A model generated the notes under the pieces. That model was not told where the DNA came from, searched no databases, and saw only the letters and a list, made by a program, of their open reading frames with translations. From assembly GCA_003557825.1 (NCBI GenBank), contig PWNM01000324.1:1-5204 (forward strand): a stretch of 5,204 nucleotides of DNA. Direction: 5' to 3'. This document shows, one piece after another, positions 1 to 5,204 of this stretch. Source of the DNA: Candidatus Hydrogenedentota bacterium (GTDB taxonomy: Bacteria; Hydrogenedentota; Hydrogenedentia; Hydrogenedentales; SLHB01). Position 1 is the stretch's first letter. Each line of letters opens with the position of its first letter. Position numbers and translations under genes: made by a program.

Positions 1-178
1 GGCGATAGGCGCTTTCGGTGGCCGCCACGCTGATGATGTGCTTGGGTACGGGGCTCGTATTGAACCAGATCAGGCCGAGCGTCAGCATAGCCACGATGAA
101 TGCGCTCACGCCCAACACAATACCGAACCCCTGCCATGGAGACGGAGGATGCGGTGGATTTCGTTGTTGGTCCCTCAT
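1..178 (-). CDS. N-terminus of an unidentified single-pass or polytopic membrane protein (partial, runs off the left edge)
   Basis: Reading leftwards from an ATG at 178-176, the frame stays open to the window edge: 59 codons plus one base. The product starts MRDQQRNPPHPPSPWQG, a short proline-rich, hydrophilic tail. A strong hydrophobic stretch follows at about residues 18-39 (FGIVLGVSAF then IVAMLTLGLIWF), and then a polar segment containing SPVPKHIISVAATESAYR. This is the pattern of a signal anchor with a cytoplasmic N-terminus, or of the first helix of a polytopic protein. In-frame TTG at 190 and CTG at 226 are possible but poorer starts, and the frame closes at a TAG at 238-236. The Shine-Dalgarno is weak: only an AGG 13 bases upstream. 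The gene is transcribed divergently from the phosphate transporter gene, so the two may share control sequence in 179-535. I do not recognise the family; too little is visible to name a function. Confidence 0.72.
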   Translation of the reverse strand, partial: MRDQQRNPPHPPSPWQGFGIVLGVSAFIVAMLTLGLIWFNTSPVPKHIISVAATESAYR

Positions 179-228
179 TGAATCATTCAAACCTGATAGG
201 TCCCTGTTTCGTGCGCCACATCGCAGTA

Positions 229-273
229 TTATGGCCTAAGGAACCCCCATAACGGAAGTTTTTTCAACCCCAT
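229..273 (-). CDS. Candidate 14-codon leader ORF ahead of the divergent membrane-protein gene
   Basis: An ATG at 273-271 opens a frame encoding MGLKKLPLWGFLRP and ends at TAA (231-229). Its support is the ribosome binding site: AGAGGAGG at 289-282, exactly 8 bases before the ATG, is close to the full anti-16S match. It is much stronger than anything before the divergent gene at 178. The ORF ends 50 bases before that gene and lies in a different frame (offset 95 bases), so it is not an N-terminal extension. The peptide is basic and hydrophobic, with no run of one amino acid that would suggest classical attenuation. It could be a leader peptide that governs the downstream gene, a small membrane-active peptide, or a chance ORF next to a chance purine run. 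Its length alone gives no statistical support. Confidence 0.33.
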   Translation of the reverse strand: MGLKKLPLWGFLRP

Positions 274-281
274 CTTTTGAG

Positions 282-289
282 CCTCCTCT
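282..289 (-). promoter_or_regulatory. Strong Shine-Dalgarno (AGAGGAGG) for the 14-codon ORF
   Basis: On the - strand, AGAGGAGG lies 8 bases upstream of ATG 273, which is ideal spacing. A second, similar purine run sits upstream at 328-323 (AGGAGG, shared 7-mer GCCTCCT on the + strand at 281-287 and 322-328). That one precedes a GTG at 320 opening a 7-codon frame that stops at 299-297, just before this site. A functional signal is more likely here than at the upstream copy. Confidence 0.4.
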
Positions 290-380
290 GACGGTGCTAA
301 ACGGGACCAAATTCAGCCACTGCCTCCTACTCCTATTCTGGTTAATCGACTATTATGCCTATAACATAGATACTCATTGG

Positions 381-399
381 CGGGTGGTTGGACGGGTGG
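381..399. repeat. Direct repeat CGGGTGG, two copies 12 bases apart
   Basis: CGGGTGG occurs at 381-387 and again at 393-399, separated by TTGGA. The repeats lie 17 bases upstream of the best candidate -35 box (416-421) of the phosphate transporter gene. PhoB/OmpR-type regulators bind tandem direct repeats near their promoters, normally with a period of 10-11 bases. The 12-base period and the G-rich sequence differ from the known Pho box, so a regulator role is only a suggestion. A chance repeat is also possible. Confidence 0.3.
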
Positions 400-415
400 A
401 GTAACGCGCTTTTGT

Positions 416-444
416 TTGATTCATGTTCGTGCCGGTGATATGCT
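416..444 (+). promoter_or_regulatory. Possible sigma70-like promoter for the phosphate transporter gene
   Basis: TTGATT (416-421, 4 of 6 to consensus) is followed after exactly 17 bases by TATGCT (439-444, 4 of 6). Transcription would start near 451 and leave a leader of about 85 bases before ATG 536. An overlapping alternative is TAGACA (445-450) with a 17-base spacer to TATTTA (468-473), or a 19-base spacer to TTTAAT (470-475). Neither can be preferred from sequence alone, and the promoter preferences of this organism are unknown. Confidence 0.3.
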
Positions 445-535
445 TAGACATCCCCAAGGTTAAGGTCTATTTAATATCGTGATGCGAGCGGGATGGATCT
501 GCCTTTCGGATTTCTGCGGTCGGTGAACGAGAACC

Positions 536-3049
536 ATGATGAGCGATAACCAGCGTTCAAGGCGCATTTTACAACTAATATTTCCGGTTTTCCCTGCAAT
601 TGCTATGCTGCTCCTAGCGGGCTGCGCCCGCCATGATGAGGTCGTGCCCGACCGATTTGTGCACGCCGAGTATGTTAGCGGTGACAATCAGCTTGGCATG
701 TACGGCGAGGTGCTCGAGATGCCGTTGCAGGCGGTGGTCGAAGGACCGCTGCGTCCAGGGCTGTTGGGGGGCGAAGGACGAAGGGCGCCGGTGGAAGGGG
801 CCGCGGTCACCTTTCGGGTGGACAATCCGGAATCGGGAGCGGTCTTTGTTGAGAGTGGTGGTGCGGAGGCAGTCGTTGAGACGGACGCCGGCGGAGTGGC
901 GGCTGTTCAGCTTAGGTTGGGAAATCGACCGGGTGATGTCAATGTTTCTGCAACCGCTCGCGTCGGCGCCGATGACGATGCGACTCTGGATACGGTCTAT
1001 TTCCGGGCGATCGCCGGCGTGGAACGCATTGGCGGAAATAACCTTGAGGCGCCTACGGGGAGTACCATCGACCCGGTTGGCGTACGTCTCTTCGAACCCT
1101 CGGGAGCGCCAGCCGAGGGAGTAACCGTCTACTTCCGGATCGAGGGCAATGCCCATGGCGCTTCCGTGGGCGGCGGACGCATGGCCCGAATCATCACCGA
1201 TGATGACGGTCGCGCCGTGACCCGCTGGCGTCTTGGCAGCAATGTTGCCCAGTATCATCTCGCCATTGAGATCGACGATACCCGGCCCGATATCCCCCCC
1301 GAGCGTCATTTTCGAGTTCGCACCTTCGAGATCGCGGCCATGGGGATGAACAAGATCACCATGGCCCTCGAGATGCTCGGCGGGTTGGCGATTTTCGTCC
1401 TGGGCATGAAATGGATGTCGGGCGGCCTACGAATGATGGCCGACCACCGACTTAAGTCCATCCTTCAGGCCCTGACCAAGAACCGGTTTTTGGCCGTCGC
1501 GGTTGGCGCGGGACTGACCGCCCTTGTTCAATCCTCCAGCGCAACCACCGTCATGACCGTGGGCTTTGTGAATGCAGGGCTGCTGACTCTTACCCAGGCC
1601 ATCGGCGTGGTCTTTGGCGCAAACATCGGTACGACGATTACCGCGCAGATCATTGCTTTCCGATTGGGCGCGCTGGCGTTTCCCGCGATCGCCGTGGGCA
1701 TGGTCACCTCCGCTCTTGGCAAACGCCAGGGGGTTAAATCGTTGGGCGACGCCATACTTGGCTTTGGGTTGTTGTTTTTGGGGATGACGGTCATGTCGAG
1801 CACCCTTGGCCCATTGCGCTACAGCCCCGAGTTTCAAAGTATATTCCAATGGTTTGACAGTACCCCTGTAGACGGGGTTATGCCTGCCGGCGCTGTGTTG
1901 ATGTGTATCGCTATCGGGGCCATAGCCACCTGTTTACTACAATCCAGTACCGCCACGGTAGGTATTGTGCTTGCATTGGCCAGCCAGGGGCTTATCCCCT
2001 TCTACACGGCTTTTGCATTGGTCCTTGGCGAGAATATTGGTACCACCGCAACGGCCCTACTGGCATCGCTTGGGGCCAACCGCAATGCGAAGCGCGCCGC
2101 CCTGGCCCATTTGCTCTTCAACGTAATCGGCGTCACCTACATGTATGTATTGTTGTTTGTCCCGTTATGGAACGGCGAACCGGTGTTCCTGGGGCTAGTT
2201 AATGCGATAACTCCTGGCGATGTTTTCGGGCCCACTGCGGAAAACCTACCACGGCATATTGCCAATGCGCATACTATTTTCAATGTGTTCAACTGTTTGA
2301 TTTTCATCCCACTCATCGGCGTAATGTCGATGGCGGTAAAAAAGATCATTCCGGTGACAATGGCCGATCAGGAGCAGGTGCTCGAGTATCTCGAACCGCA
2401 TCTGCTGGATACCCCGTCGCTAGCGCTTCGACAAGCCATTCGGGAAGTAGCGTATATGGTCCGTCGTGCACAGAAGTCAATGAATGAGGGGGTCAAGCTC
2501 TTCCTGGATGGCGACAAAGAGTTGGCTGCAAAGATCACCGCCCGCGAAGACATGATCGATCGTCTTCAGGCGGAAATTACGGCCTATCTTGTCGAATTGT
2601 CGCGAAAACCTTTATCCCCCTATGAATCGGCGTTGATCCCTGCGCTTGTGCACGCGGTCAACGATGCTGAGCGTATCGGCGATCACTCCGAGGATCTAAT
2701 TGAGCTGACGGAGCTGAAGCGAAAAGGGGATCTTCCCCTGAGCGAGGATGCAGCCGCCGATATTCGGCACCTGCTCGCCATCCTTAACGAGCAGTTTGAG
2801 GCCATTTATCGGTCACTCGAGGAGGACGATGCCACCCAGGTGGACCGTGTCTTGGCAAAGGAGGAGGAGATCACCGCCTTTATGAGGCGTGCCGGAGACA
2901 ATCACGTTGCGCGCCTCGAGGCCGGCCAGTGCAATGTGCAAATGGGCGTGATCTACCTGGATTTGCTGGCCCATCTCGAACGCAGCGGTGATCATCTCAC
3001 CAACATCGCCGAGCGCGCCGGCACCTTCATCCGAACAACCTCCGGGTAA
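536..3049 (+). CDS. Na+/phosphate cotransporter (NptA/YjbB type) with N-terminal lipoprotein signal, two Ig-like modules and C-terminal PhoU-like domain
   Basis: This inner-membrane sodium-coupled phosphate carrier has 837 residues. Residues 1-30 form a lipoprotein signal ending in lipobox LLAGC (Cys30). Residues ~42-160 and ~161-268 are two beta-rich bacterial Ig-like (Big_1/invasin-like) modules; the first opens with SGDNQLGMYGEVL and has ETDAGGVAAVQLRLG, the second TDDDGRAVTRWRLG. The transporter core runs from ~272 to ~603 and shows both inverted-repeat signatures: QSSSATT (332-338) with GANIGTT (361-367), and QSSTATV (469-475) with GENIGTT (499-505). Residues ~625-835 are a PhoU-like helical domain with ERIGDH (712-717) and ERSGDH (815-820), the usual metal-site motifs. 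Core plus PhoU is about 565 residues, close to E. coli YjbB, so the first ~270 residues are an addition. Positive charges after the first core helix (K292-R317) put the N-terminus outside, which agrees with lipidation. The start is well bounded: an in-frame TGA lies at 524-526, leaving ATG 536 or 539. The Shine-Dalgarno is weak. Transport direction and exact anion are not shown by sequence. Confidence 0.93.
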   Translation: MMSDNQRSRRILQLIFPVFPAIAMLLLAGCARHDEVVPDRFVHAEYVSGDNQLGMYGEVLEMPLQAVVEGPLRPGLLGGEGRRAPVEGAAVTFRVDNPESGAVFVESGGAEAVVETDAGGVAAVQLRLGNRPGDVNVSATARVGADDDATLDTVYFRAIAGVERIGGNNLEAPTGSTIDPVGVRLFEPSGAPAEGVTVYFRIEGNAHGASVGGGRMARIITDDDGRAVTRWRLGSNVAQYHLAIEIDDTRPDIPPERHFRVRTFEIAAMGMNKITMALEMLGGLAIFVLGMKWMSGGLRMMADHRLKSILQALTKNRFLAVAVGAGLTALVQSSSATTVMTVGFVNAGLLTLTQAIGVVFGANIGTTITAQIIAFRLGALAFPAIAVGMVTSALGKRQGVKSLGDAILGFGLLFLGMTVMSSTLGPLRYSPEFQSIFQWFDSTPVDGVMPAGAVLMCIAIGAIATCLLQSSTATVGIVLALASQGLIPFYTAFALVLGENIGTTATALLASLGANRNAKRAALAHLLFNVIGVTYMYVLLFVPLWNGEPVFLGLVNAITPGDVFGPTAENLPRHIANAHTIFNVFNCLIFIPLIGVMSMAVKKIIPVTMADQEQVLEYLEPHLLDTPSLALRQAIREVAYMVRRAQKSMNEGVKLFLDGDKELAAKITAREDMIDRLQAEITAYLVELSRKPLSPYESALIPALVHAVNDAERIGDHSEDLIELTELKRKGDLPLSEDAAADIRHLLAILNEQFEAIYRSLEEDDATQVDRVLAKEEEITAFMRRAGDNHVARLEAGQCNVQMGVIYLDLLAHLERSGDHLTNIAERAGTFIRTTSG

Positions 3050-3131
3050 TTCGGTACGGCCATGACTTTTCCCATGCTTCTAGATCGACGGTATGGTGAG
3101 TCGATATCCCCATGAGCGCTTTGGCATACTG

Positions 3132-3168
3132 CCCCTTGCATAACGTATAGGGTATTCAATGCAGGGGG
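3132..3168 (+). promoter_or_regulatory. Hairpin that pairs with the ribosome binding site of the next gene
   Basis: CCCCTTGCAT (3132-3141) is complementary to ATGCAGGGGG (3159-3168). This gives a 10-bp stem with one G-U pair (3136/3164) and a 17-base loop. The right arm contains the AGGGGG core of the Shine-Dalgarno for the gene starting at 3178, so folding would hide it. In the transcript this could lower or switch translation. Two caveats apply. A weak promoter-like pair (TTGGCA 3121-3126, TATAGG 3146-3151, 19-base spacer) would start the RNA inside the hairpin and abolish it. There is also no U-tract, so it is not a terminator. The rest of the 128-base spacer (3050-3177) shows nothing else clear. 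Confidence 0.45.
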
Positions 3169-3177
3169 AAGCCATCC

Positions 3178-5082
3178 ATGGGTGTCACATTCCGTAGCGT
3201 GATCATCGGATTGATCCTGATCCCGATGAACATGCTCTGGGTGGTGCTCGCTGAGTTCGGATGGTATTCGGGATTTCCCACCTGCCTCAGCCTCTTCTTT
3301 AATGCCGTAATCTGTTTATTTTTGTTTGTCGTGGTGAACCGGCCGCTCCAGCGCTATTGCCCTAAGTGGGCTTTTCAGCCCGGCGAACTGCTCGTAATCT
3401 ACACGATGGTGTCCATTGCCTCGGGGCTGGCCGGACACGATTTTCTCCAGTTGCTCATTCCCACCATGACCCATCTCCATCGATACGGTCCACTAACCGG
3501 TCAATACGGCGAGATTATGCCCCATGTGCCCGAATGGCTCGTCGTTCGAGATCCAACGGCTTTACAGGGCGTGTATGAGGGGCAGGAATCGATCTATAAC
3601 CTTTACAACTACCGCCCCTGGCTCGAACCGTTGAGCTGGTGGACCGGTTTTGTACTGGCCCTGTGTGCTGTCATGGGCGGGCTGAACCTGATCCTTCGGA
3701 AGCAATGGGTCGAGCACGAGAAGCTGGCCTATCCCATCTTGCAGATCCCCCTGTTGCTCACCACGCAAACGAAGGCCATGCTGCGCAACCGAGTGTTCTG
3801 GATTGGATTCGGCGTTGCCGGCGGTATCAGTCTAATGAATGGGCTTCATGTGTTGTTTCCCGTTGTGCCCGCAATCCCCATCGCGTCGGTCATGGACTTG
3901 CGTACGTTTTTTCCCCACCGGCCCTGGTCCGATATGGGCGAGGTAATTGTCTCGTACTATCCATTCGCCATCGGCATGTTCTTTTTTCTACCCCTCGATT
4001 TGTCCTTCTCCTGCTGGTTTTTCTTTCTGTTTTTCAAGGCTCAGCGCGTATTGGCCAGTCATTATGGCCTGACCGCCGTGCAGGGAGCCCCTTTTCTCGA
4101 TGACCAAATGGCGGGTGGATTCTACGCCATCGCCTTGCTGGCGCTGTGGATGAGCCGGCGTCACATCCGCCGTATGGGCGAGCTACTGCTCGGGCGAGTC
4201 GAACCGTCAATTCCCTGGGAACGGCGGGAAGCCCGTCTGGCCGTGTTACTCATTGGCGGGGGCGCCTTGTTCCTGGCGCTGTTTTCCTGGCGTACGGGCA
4301 TGACGAGCTGGGTGGCCTTGTCCTTTTTTACCATGTACTTTCTCATCAGCATCGCCATTACCCGGATGCGCGTCGAACTGGGCCCGCCAGTCCACGACCT
4401 CCACAGCAACGGTCCCAATGTGCAGCTCATGAATATCCTTGGCATGCGAGCCATGCGCGAACGGAATCCCCGAGACATCGTCATGTTCGGCATGATGAAC
4501 TTCTTTAACCGGGTCTATCGCGGCCATCCTATGCCCCATGGCATGGAGGCCTTCCGTATTGCCCATGTACTGGGCATGAGCAATGGCCGCTATTTCGCCG
4601 CCATGGGCTTGGCTTGCGTCATGGGGACGGTGGCTTCGTTCTGGGCCCTTTTGTGGATGTTCTACCGATACGGCGGGGCCGCCGAGATGATGGCAGGCGA
4701 AGGGTTTGGTTGGGAAATCTGGAATCGCGTCGATGGATGGTTTACCGCTCCCGAACCGTACCGCATTCACCGGACGGTGGCCATTGTAGCGGGCTTGTTG
4801 TTCTCGTTGGCCCTTGCCTCGCTCCGGATGAATCTCGCCTGGTGGCCTCTGCATCCCGTAGCGTTTGCCTTATCGGGCACCTGGTCTATGGACCGTATGT
4901 GGCTCTGCGTATTCATCGCCTGGTGCTGCAAATGGATCCTGCTCCGCTATGGGGGCGCAAAGGCTTATGCGCCGGCCATCCCTTTTTTCCTGGGGCTTAT
5001 CATGGGCGATTTTATCGTAGGCGGTCTTTGGAATCTTTACGGTATTGTCTTTGAGACCAGCGTCTACCGATTCTTCTTCTAA
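3178..5082 (+). CDS. DUF6785/DUF6784-type polytopic membrane protein, function unknown, possibly a transporter
   Basis: The protein has 634 residues and about 12-14 hydrophobic segments, for example near residues 7-28, 36-54, 153-172, 206-232, 258-288, 354-394, 473-496, 532-549, 573-589 and 598-623. I recognise the overall pattern as the DUF6785 (N-terminal) plus DUF6784 (C-terminal) family. The matching landmarks are WVEHEKLAYPILQIPLLL (177-194), RVELGPPVHDLHSNGPN (398-414), MPHGMEAFRIAHVLGMSNGR (452-471) and WWPLHPVAFALSG (555-567). The conserved charged and polar motifs lie between membrane segments, as expected of a carrier. The EKLAYP motif recalls oligopeptide-transporter (OPT) proteins, but that link is inference. 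No catalytic motif is visible. The start is secure: AGGGGGAAG (3163-3171) lies 6 bases before ATG 3178, and an in-frame TAG sits at 3148-3150. It follows the phosphate transporter gene by 128 bases on the same strand, so co-transcription is possible but unproven. The gene looks intact. Confidence 0.88.
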   Translation: MGVTFRSVIIGLILIPMNMLWVVLAEFGWYSGFPTCLSLFFNAVICLFLFVVVNRPLQRYCPKWAFQPGELLVIYTMVSIASGLAGHDFLQLLIPTMTHLHRYGPLTGQYGEIMPHVPEWLVVRDPTALQGVYEGQESIYNLYNYRPWLEPLSWWTGFVLALCAVMGGLNLILRKQWVEHEKLAYPILQIPLLLTTQTKAMLRNRVFWIGFGVAGGISLMNGLHVLFPVVPAIPIASVMDLRTFFPHRPWSDMGEVIVSYYPFAIGMFFFLPLDLSFSCWFFFLFFKAQRVLASHYGLTAVQGAPFLDDQMAGGFYAIALLALWMSRRHIRRMGELLLGRVEPSIPWERREARLAVLLIGGGALFLALFSWRTGMTSWVALSFFTMYFLISIAITRMRVELGPPVHDLHSNGPNVQLMNILGMRAMRERNPRDIVMFGMMNFFNRVYRGHPMPHGMEAFRIAHVLGMSNGRYFAAMGLACVMGTVASFWALLWMFYRYGGAAEMMAGEGFGWEIWNRVDGWFTAPEPYRIHRTVAIVAGLLFSLALASLRMNLAWWPLHPVAFALSGTWSMDRMWLCVFIAWCCKWILLRYGGAKAYAPAIPFFLGLIMGDFIVGGLWNLYGIVFETSVYRFFF

Positions 5083-5089
5083 CCCTTCG

Positions 5090-5118
5090 TTGACTAGTTA
5101 GGGCGGGGTTGCTAGACT
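5090..5118 (+). promoter_or_regulatory. Sigma70-like promoter for the right-edge gene, with start site at its ATG
   Basis: TTGACT (5090-5095, 5 of 6 to consensus) is separated by exactly 17 bases from TAGACT (5113-5118, 4 of 6, keeping the key T-A-A-T positions). Transcription should begin about 7 bases after the -10 box, at or next to position 5125, which is the A of the next gene's ATG. This is the best promoter in the window. It implies that the secreted-protein gene is a separate transcription unit from the membrane-protein gene ending at 5082. Confidence 0.55.
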
Positions 5119-5124
5119 TTCCTC

Positions 5125-5204
5125 ATGAAGATGCTTTTTGTCCTATTCATGCTGCCGGCTCTGGGCGCCAGTCCATCGAATTTGGTCGTCAATCCCCGGT
5201 TCGA
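5125..5204 (+). CDS. N-terminus of a secreted protein (partial, runs off the right edge)
   Basis: ATG at 5125 opens 26 codons to the window edge. The first ~15 residues (MKMLFVLFMLPALGA) are a short Sec-type signal peptide: one lysine, a hydrophobic core and a small-residue cleavage site at LGA or just after. The mature part begins SPSNLVVNPRF. An N-L-V-x-N-P-x-F start is common in exported proteins that open with a carbohydrate-binding-like jelly-roll domain (CBM_4_9-like), but 11 residues cannot prove it. An in-frame TAG at 5113-5115 limits the start to ATG 5125 or ATG 5131. There is no Shine-Dalgarno at a usable distance; the G-rich run at 5100-5108 is about 16 bases away. Together with the promoter at 5090-5118 this suggests a leaderless mRNA. 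The function is not identifiable here. Confidence 0.65.
   Translation, partial: MKMLFVLFMLPALGASPSNLVVNPRF

Larger units (their letters stand above)
179..535. other. Divergent intergenic region (357 bases)
   Basis: This region separates the left-facing membrane-protein gene from the right-facing phosphate transporter gene. It is more AT-rich than the flanking genes, especially around 335-375 and 461-480. On the - strand it holds a 14-codon ORF with a strong ribosome binding site (229-289) and two CATAAT boxes (233-228 and 357-352). Neither box has a convincing -35 partner. On the + strand it holds a CGGGTGG direct repeat (381-399) and a possible promoter (416-444). A second possible + promoter is TAGACA at 445-450 followed 17 bases later by TATTTA at 468-473. 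I saw no tRNA, no riboswitch that I recognise, and no strong terminator hairpin. Confidence 0.7.

Noticed and set aside
18..239. 73-codon open frame on the + strand at the left edge
   Set aside because: Its translation is irregular, with no coherent domain or membrane pattern. The opposite strand encodes a convincing N-terminal tail plus hydrophobic helix over the same bases.
614..1309. 231-codon open frame on the - strand inside the phosphate transporter gene
   Set aside because: It lies opposite the Ig-like modules, which read as a proper protein in the + frame. The - strand product has no recognisable fold or motif, so it is a shadow frame.
1340..1348. Internal ATG codons at 1340 and 1346, just where the NptA core starts, as an alternative start for a conventional transporter
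   Set aside because: There is no good Shine-Dalgarno; only a weak CGAG at 1327-1330. The upstream frame is a coherent lipoprotein plus Ig-like region, so a single fused protein is more likely. A secondary internal start is not excluded.
3050..3120. Terminator after the phosphate transporter gene
   Set aside because: No stable stem followed by a T-run was found, so read-through into the next gene remains possible.
3121..3151. Promoter-like pair TTGGCA and TATAGG before the DUF6785 gene
   Set aside because: The 19-base spacer is long and the -10 box is mediocre. Not listed as a feature, but noted because it would conflict with the hairpin model.
4246..4854. 202-codon open frame on the - strand inside the DUF6785 gene
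   Set aside because: It is histidine-, proline- and glycine-rich without structure, typical of the antisense of membrane-protein codons. The + frame has the conserved family motifs.
5079..5118. Imperfect inverted repeat (CTAACCC against GGGTTGCTAG) after the DUF6785 gene as a terminator
   Set aside because: Only about five contiguous pairs form, with a bulge and a long loop, and no U-tract follows. The same bases are better explained as a promoter.

Overview
The window looks like bacterial chromosome with normal gene density. It contains two complete genes on the + strand, the first codons of a third + gene at the right edge, and the first 59 codons of a divergent - strand gene at the left edge. 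The taxon cannot be fixed from this sequence. A lipobox signal on an inner-membrane protein, bacterial Ig-like modules and a DUF6785/DUF6784-type membrane protein would fit a Gram-negative lineage such as Hydrogenedentota, Planctomycetota, Lentisphaerota or a relative. That is an inference from where I recall such proteins occurring. I saw no tRNA, rRNA, CRISPR array, insertion sequence or phage gene.

Layout: 1-178 (-) is the N-terminus of an unidentified membrane-anchored protein. 179-535 is a 357-base divergent intergenic region. It holds a candidate 14-codon leader ORF with a near-perfect Shine-Dalgarno on the - strand, a CGGGTGG direct repeat, and a possible sigma70-like promoter facing right. 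536-3049 (+) is an 837-residue Na+/phosphate cotransporter of the NptA/YjbB type with a C-terminal PhoU-like domain. Its N-terminus carries a lipoprotein signal and two Ig-like modules. 3050-3177 is a short spacer with a 10-bp hairpin that covers the ribosome binding site of the next gene. 3178-5082 (+) is a 634-residue polytopic membrane protein of the DUF6785/DUF6784 type, with unknown substrate. 5083-5124 contains a well-spaced promoter whose predicted start site falls on the ATG of the next gene. 5125 to the edge (+) begins a secreted protein.

Functionally, the one firm assignment is phosphate (or related anion) transport with a built-in PhoU-like regulatory domain. The second membrane protein could be another transporter, but nothing in the sequence ties its substrate to phosphate. 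The most interesting points are the lipoprotein-Ig-NptA-PhoU architecture, the hairpin over the ribosome binding site, the apparent leaderless start at 5125, and the small ORF ahead of the divergent gene. I found no clear evidence of a wholly new multi-gene system.
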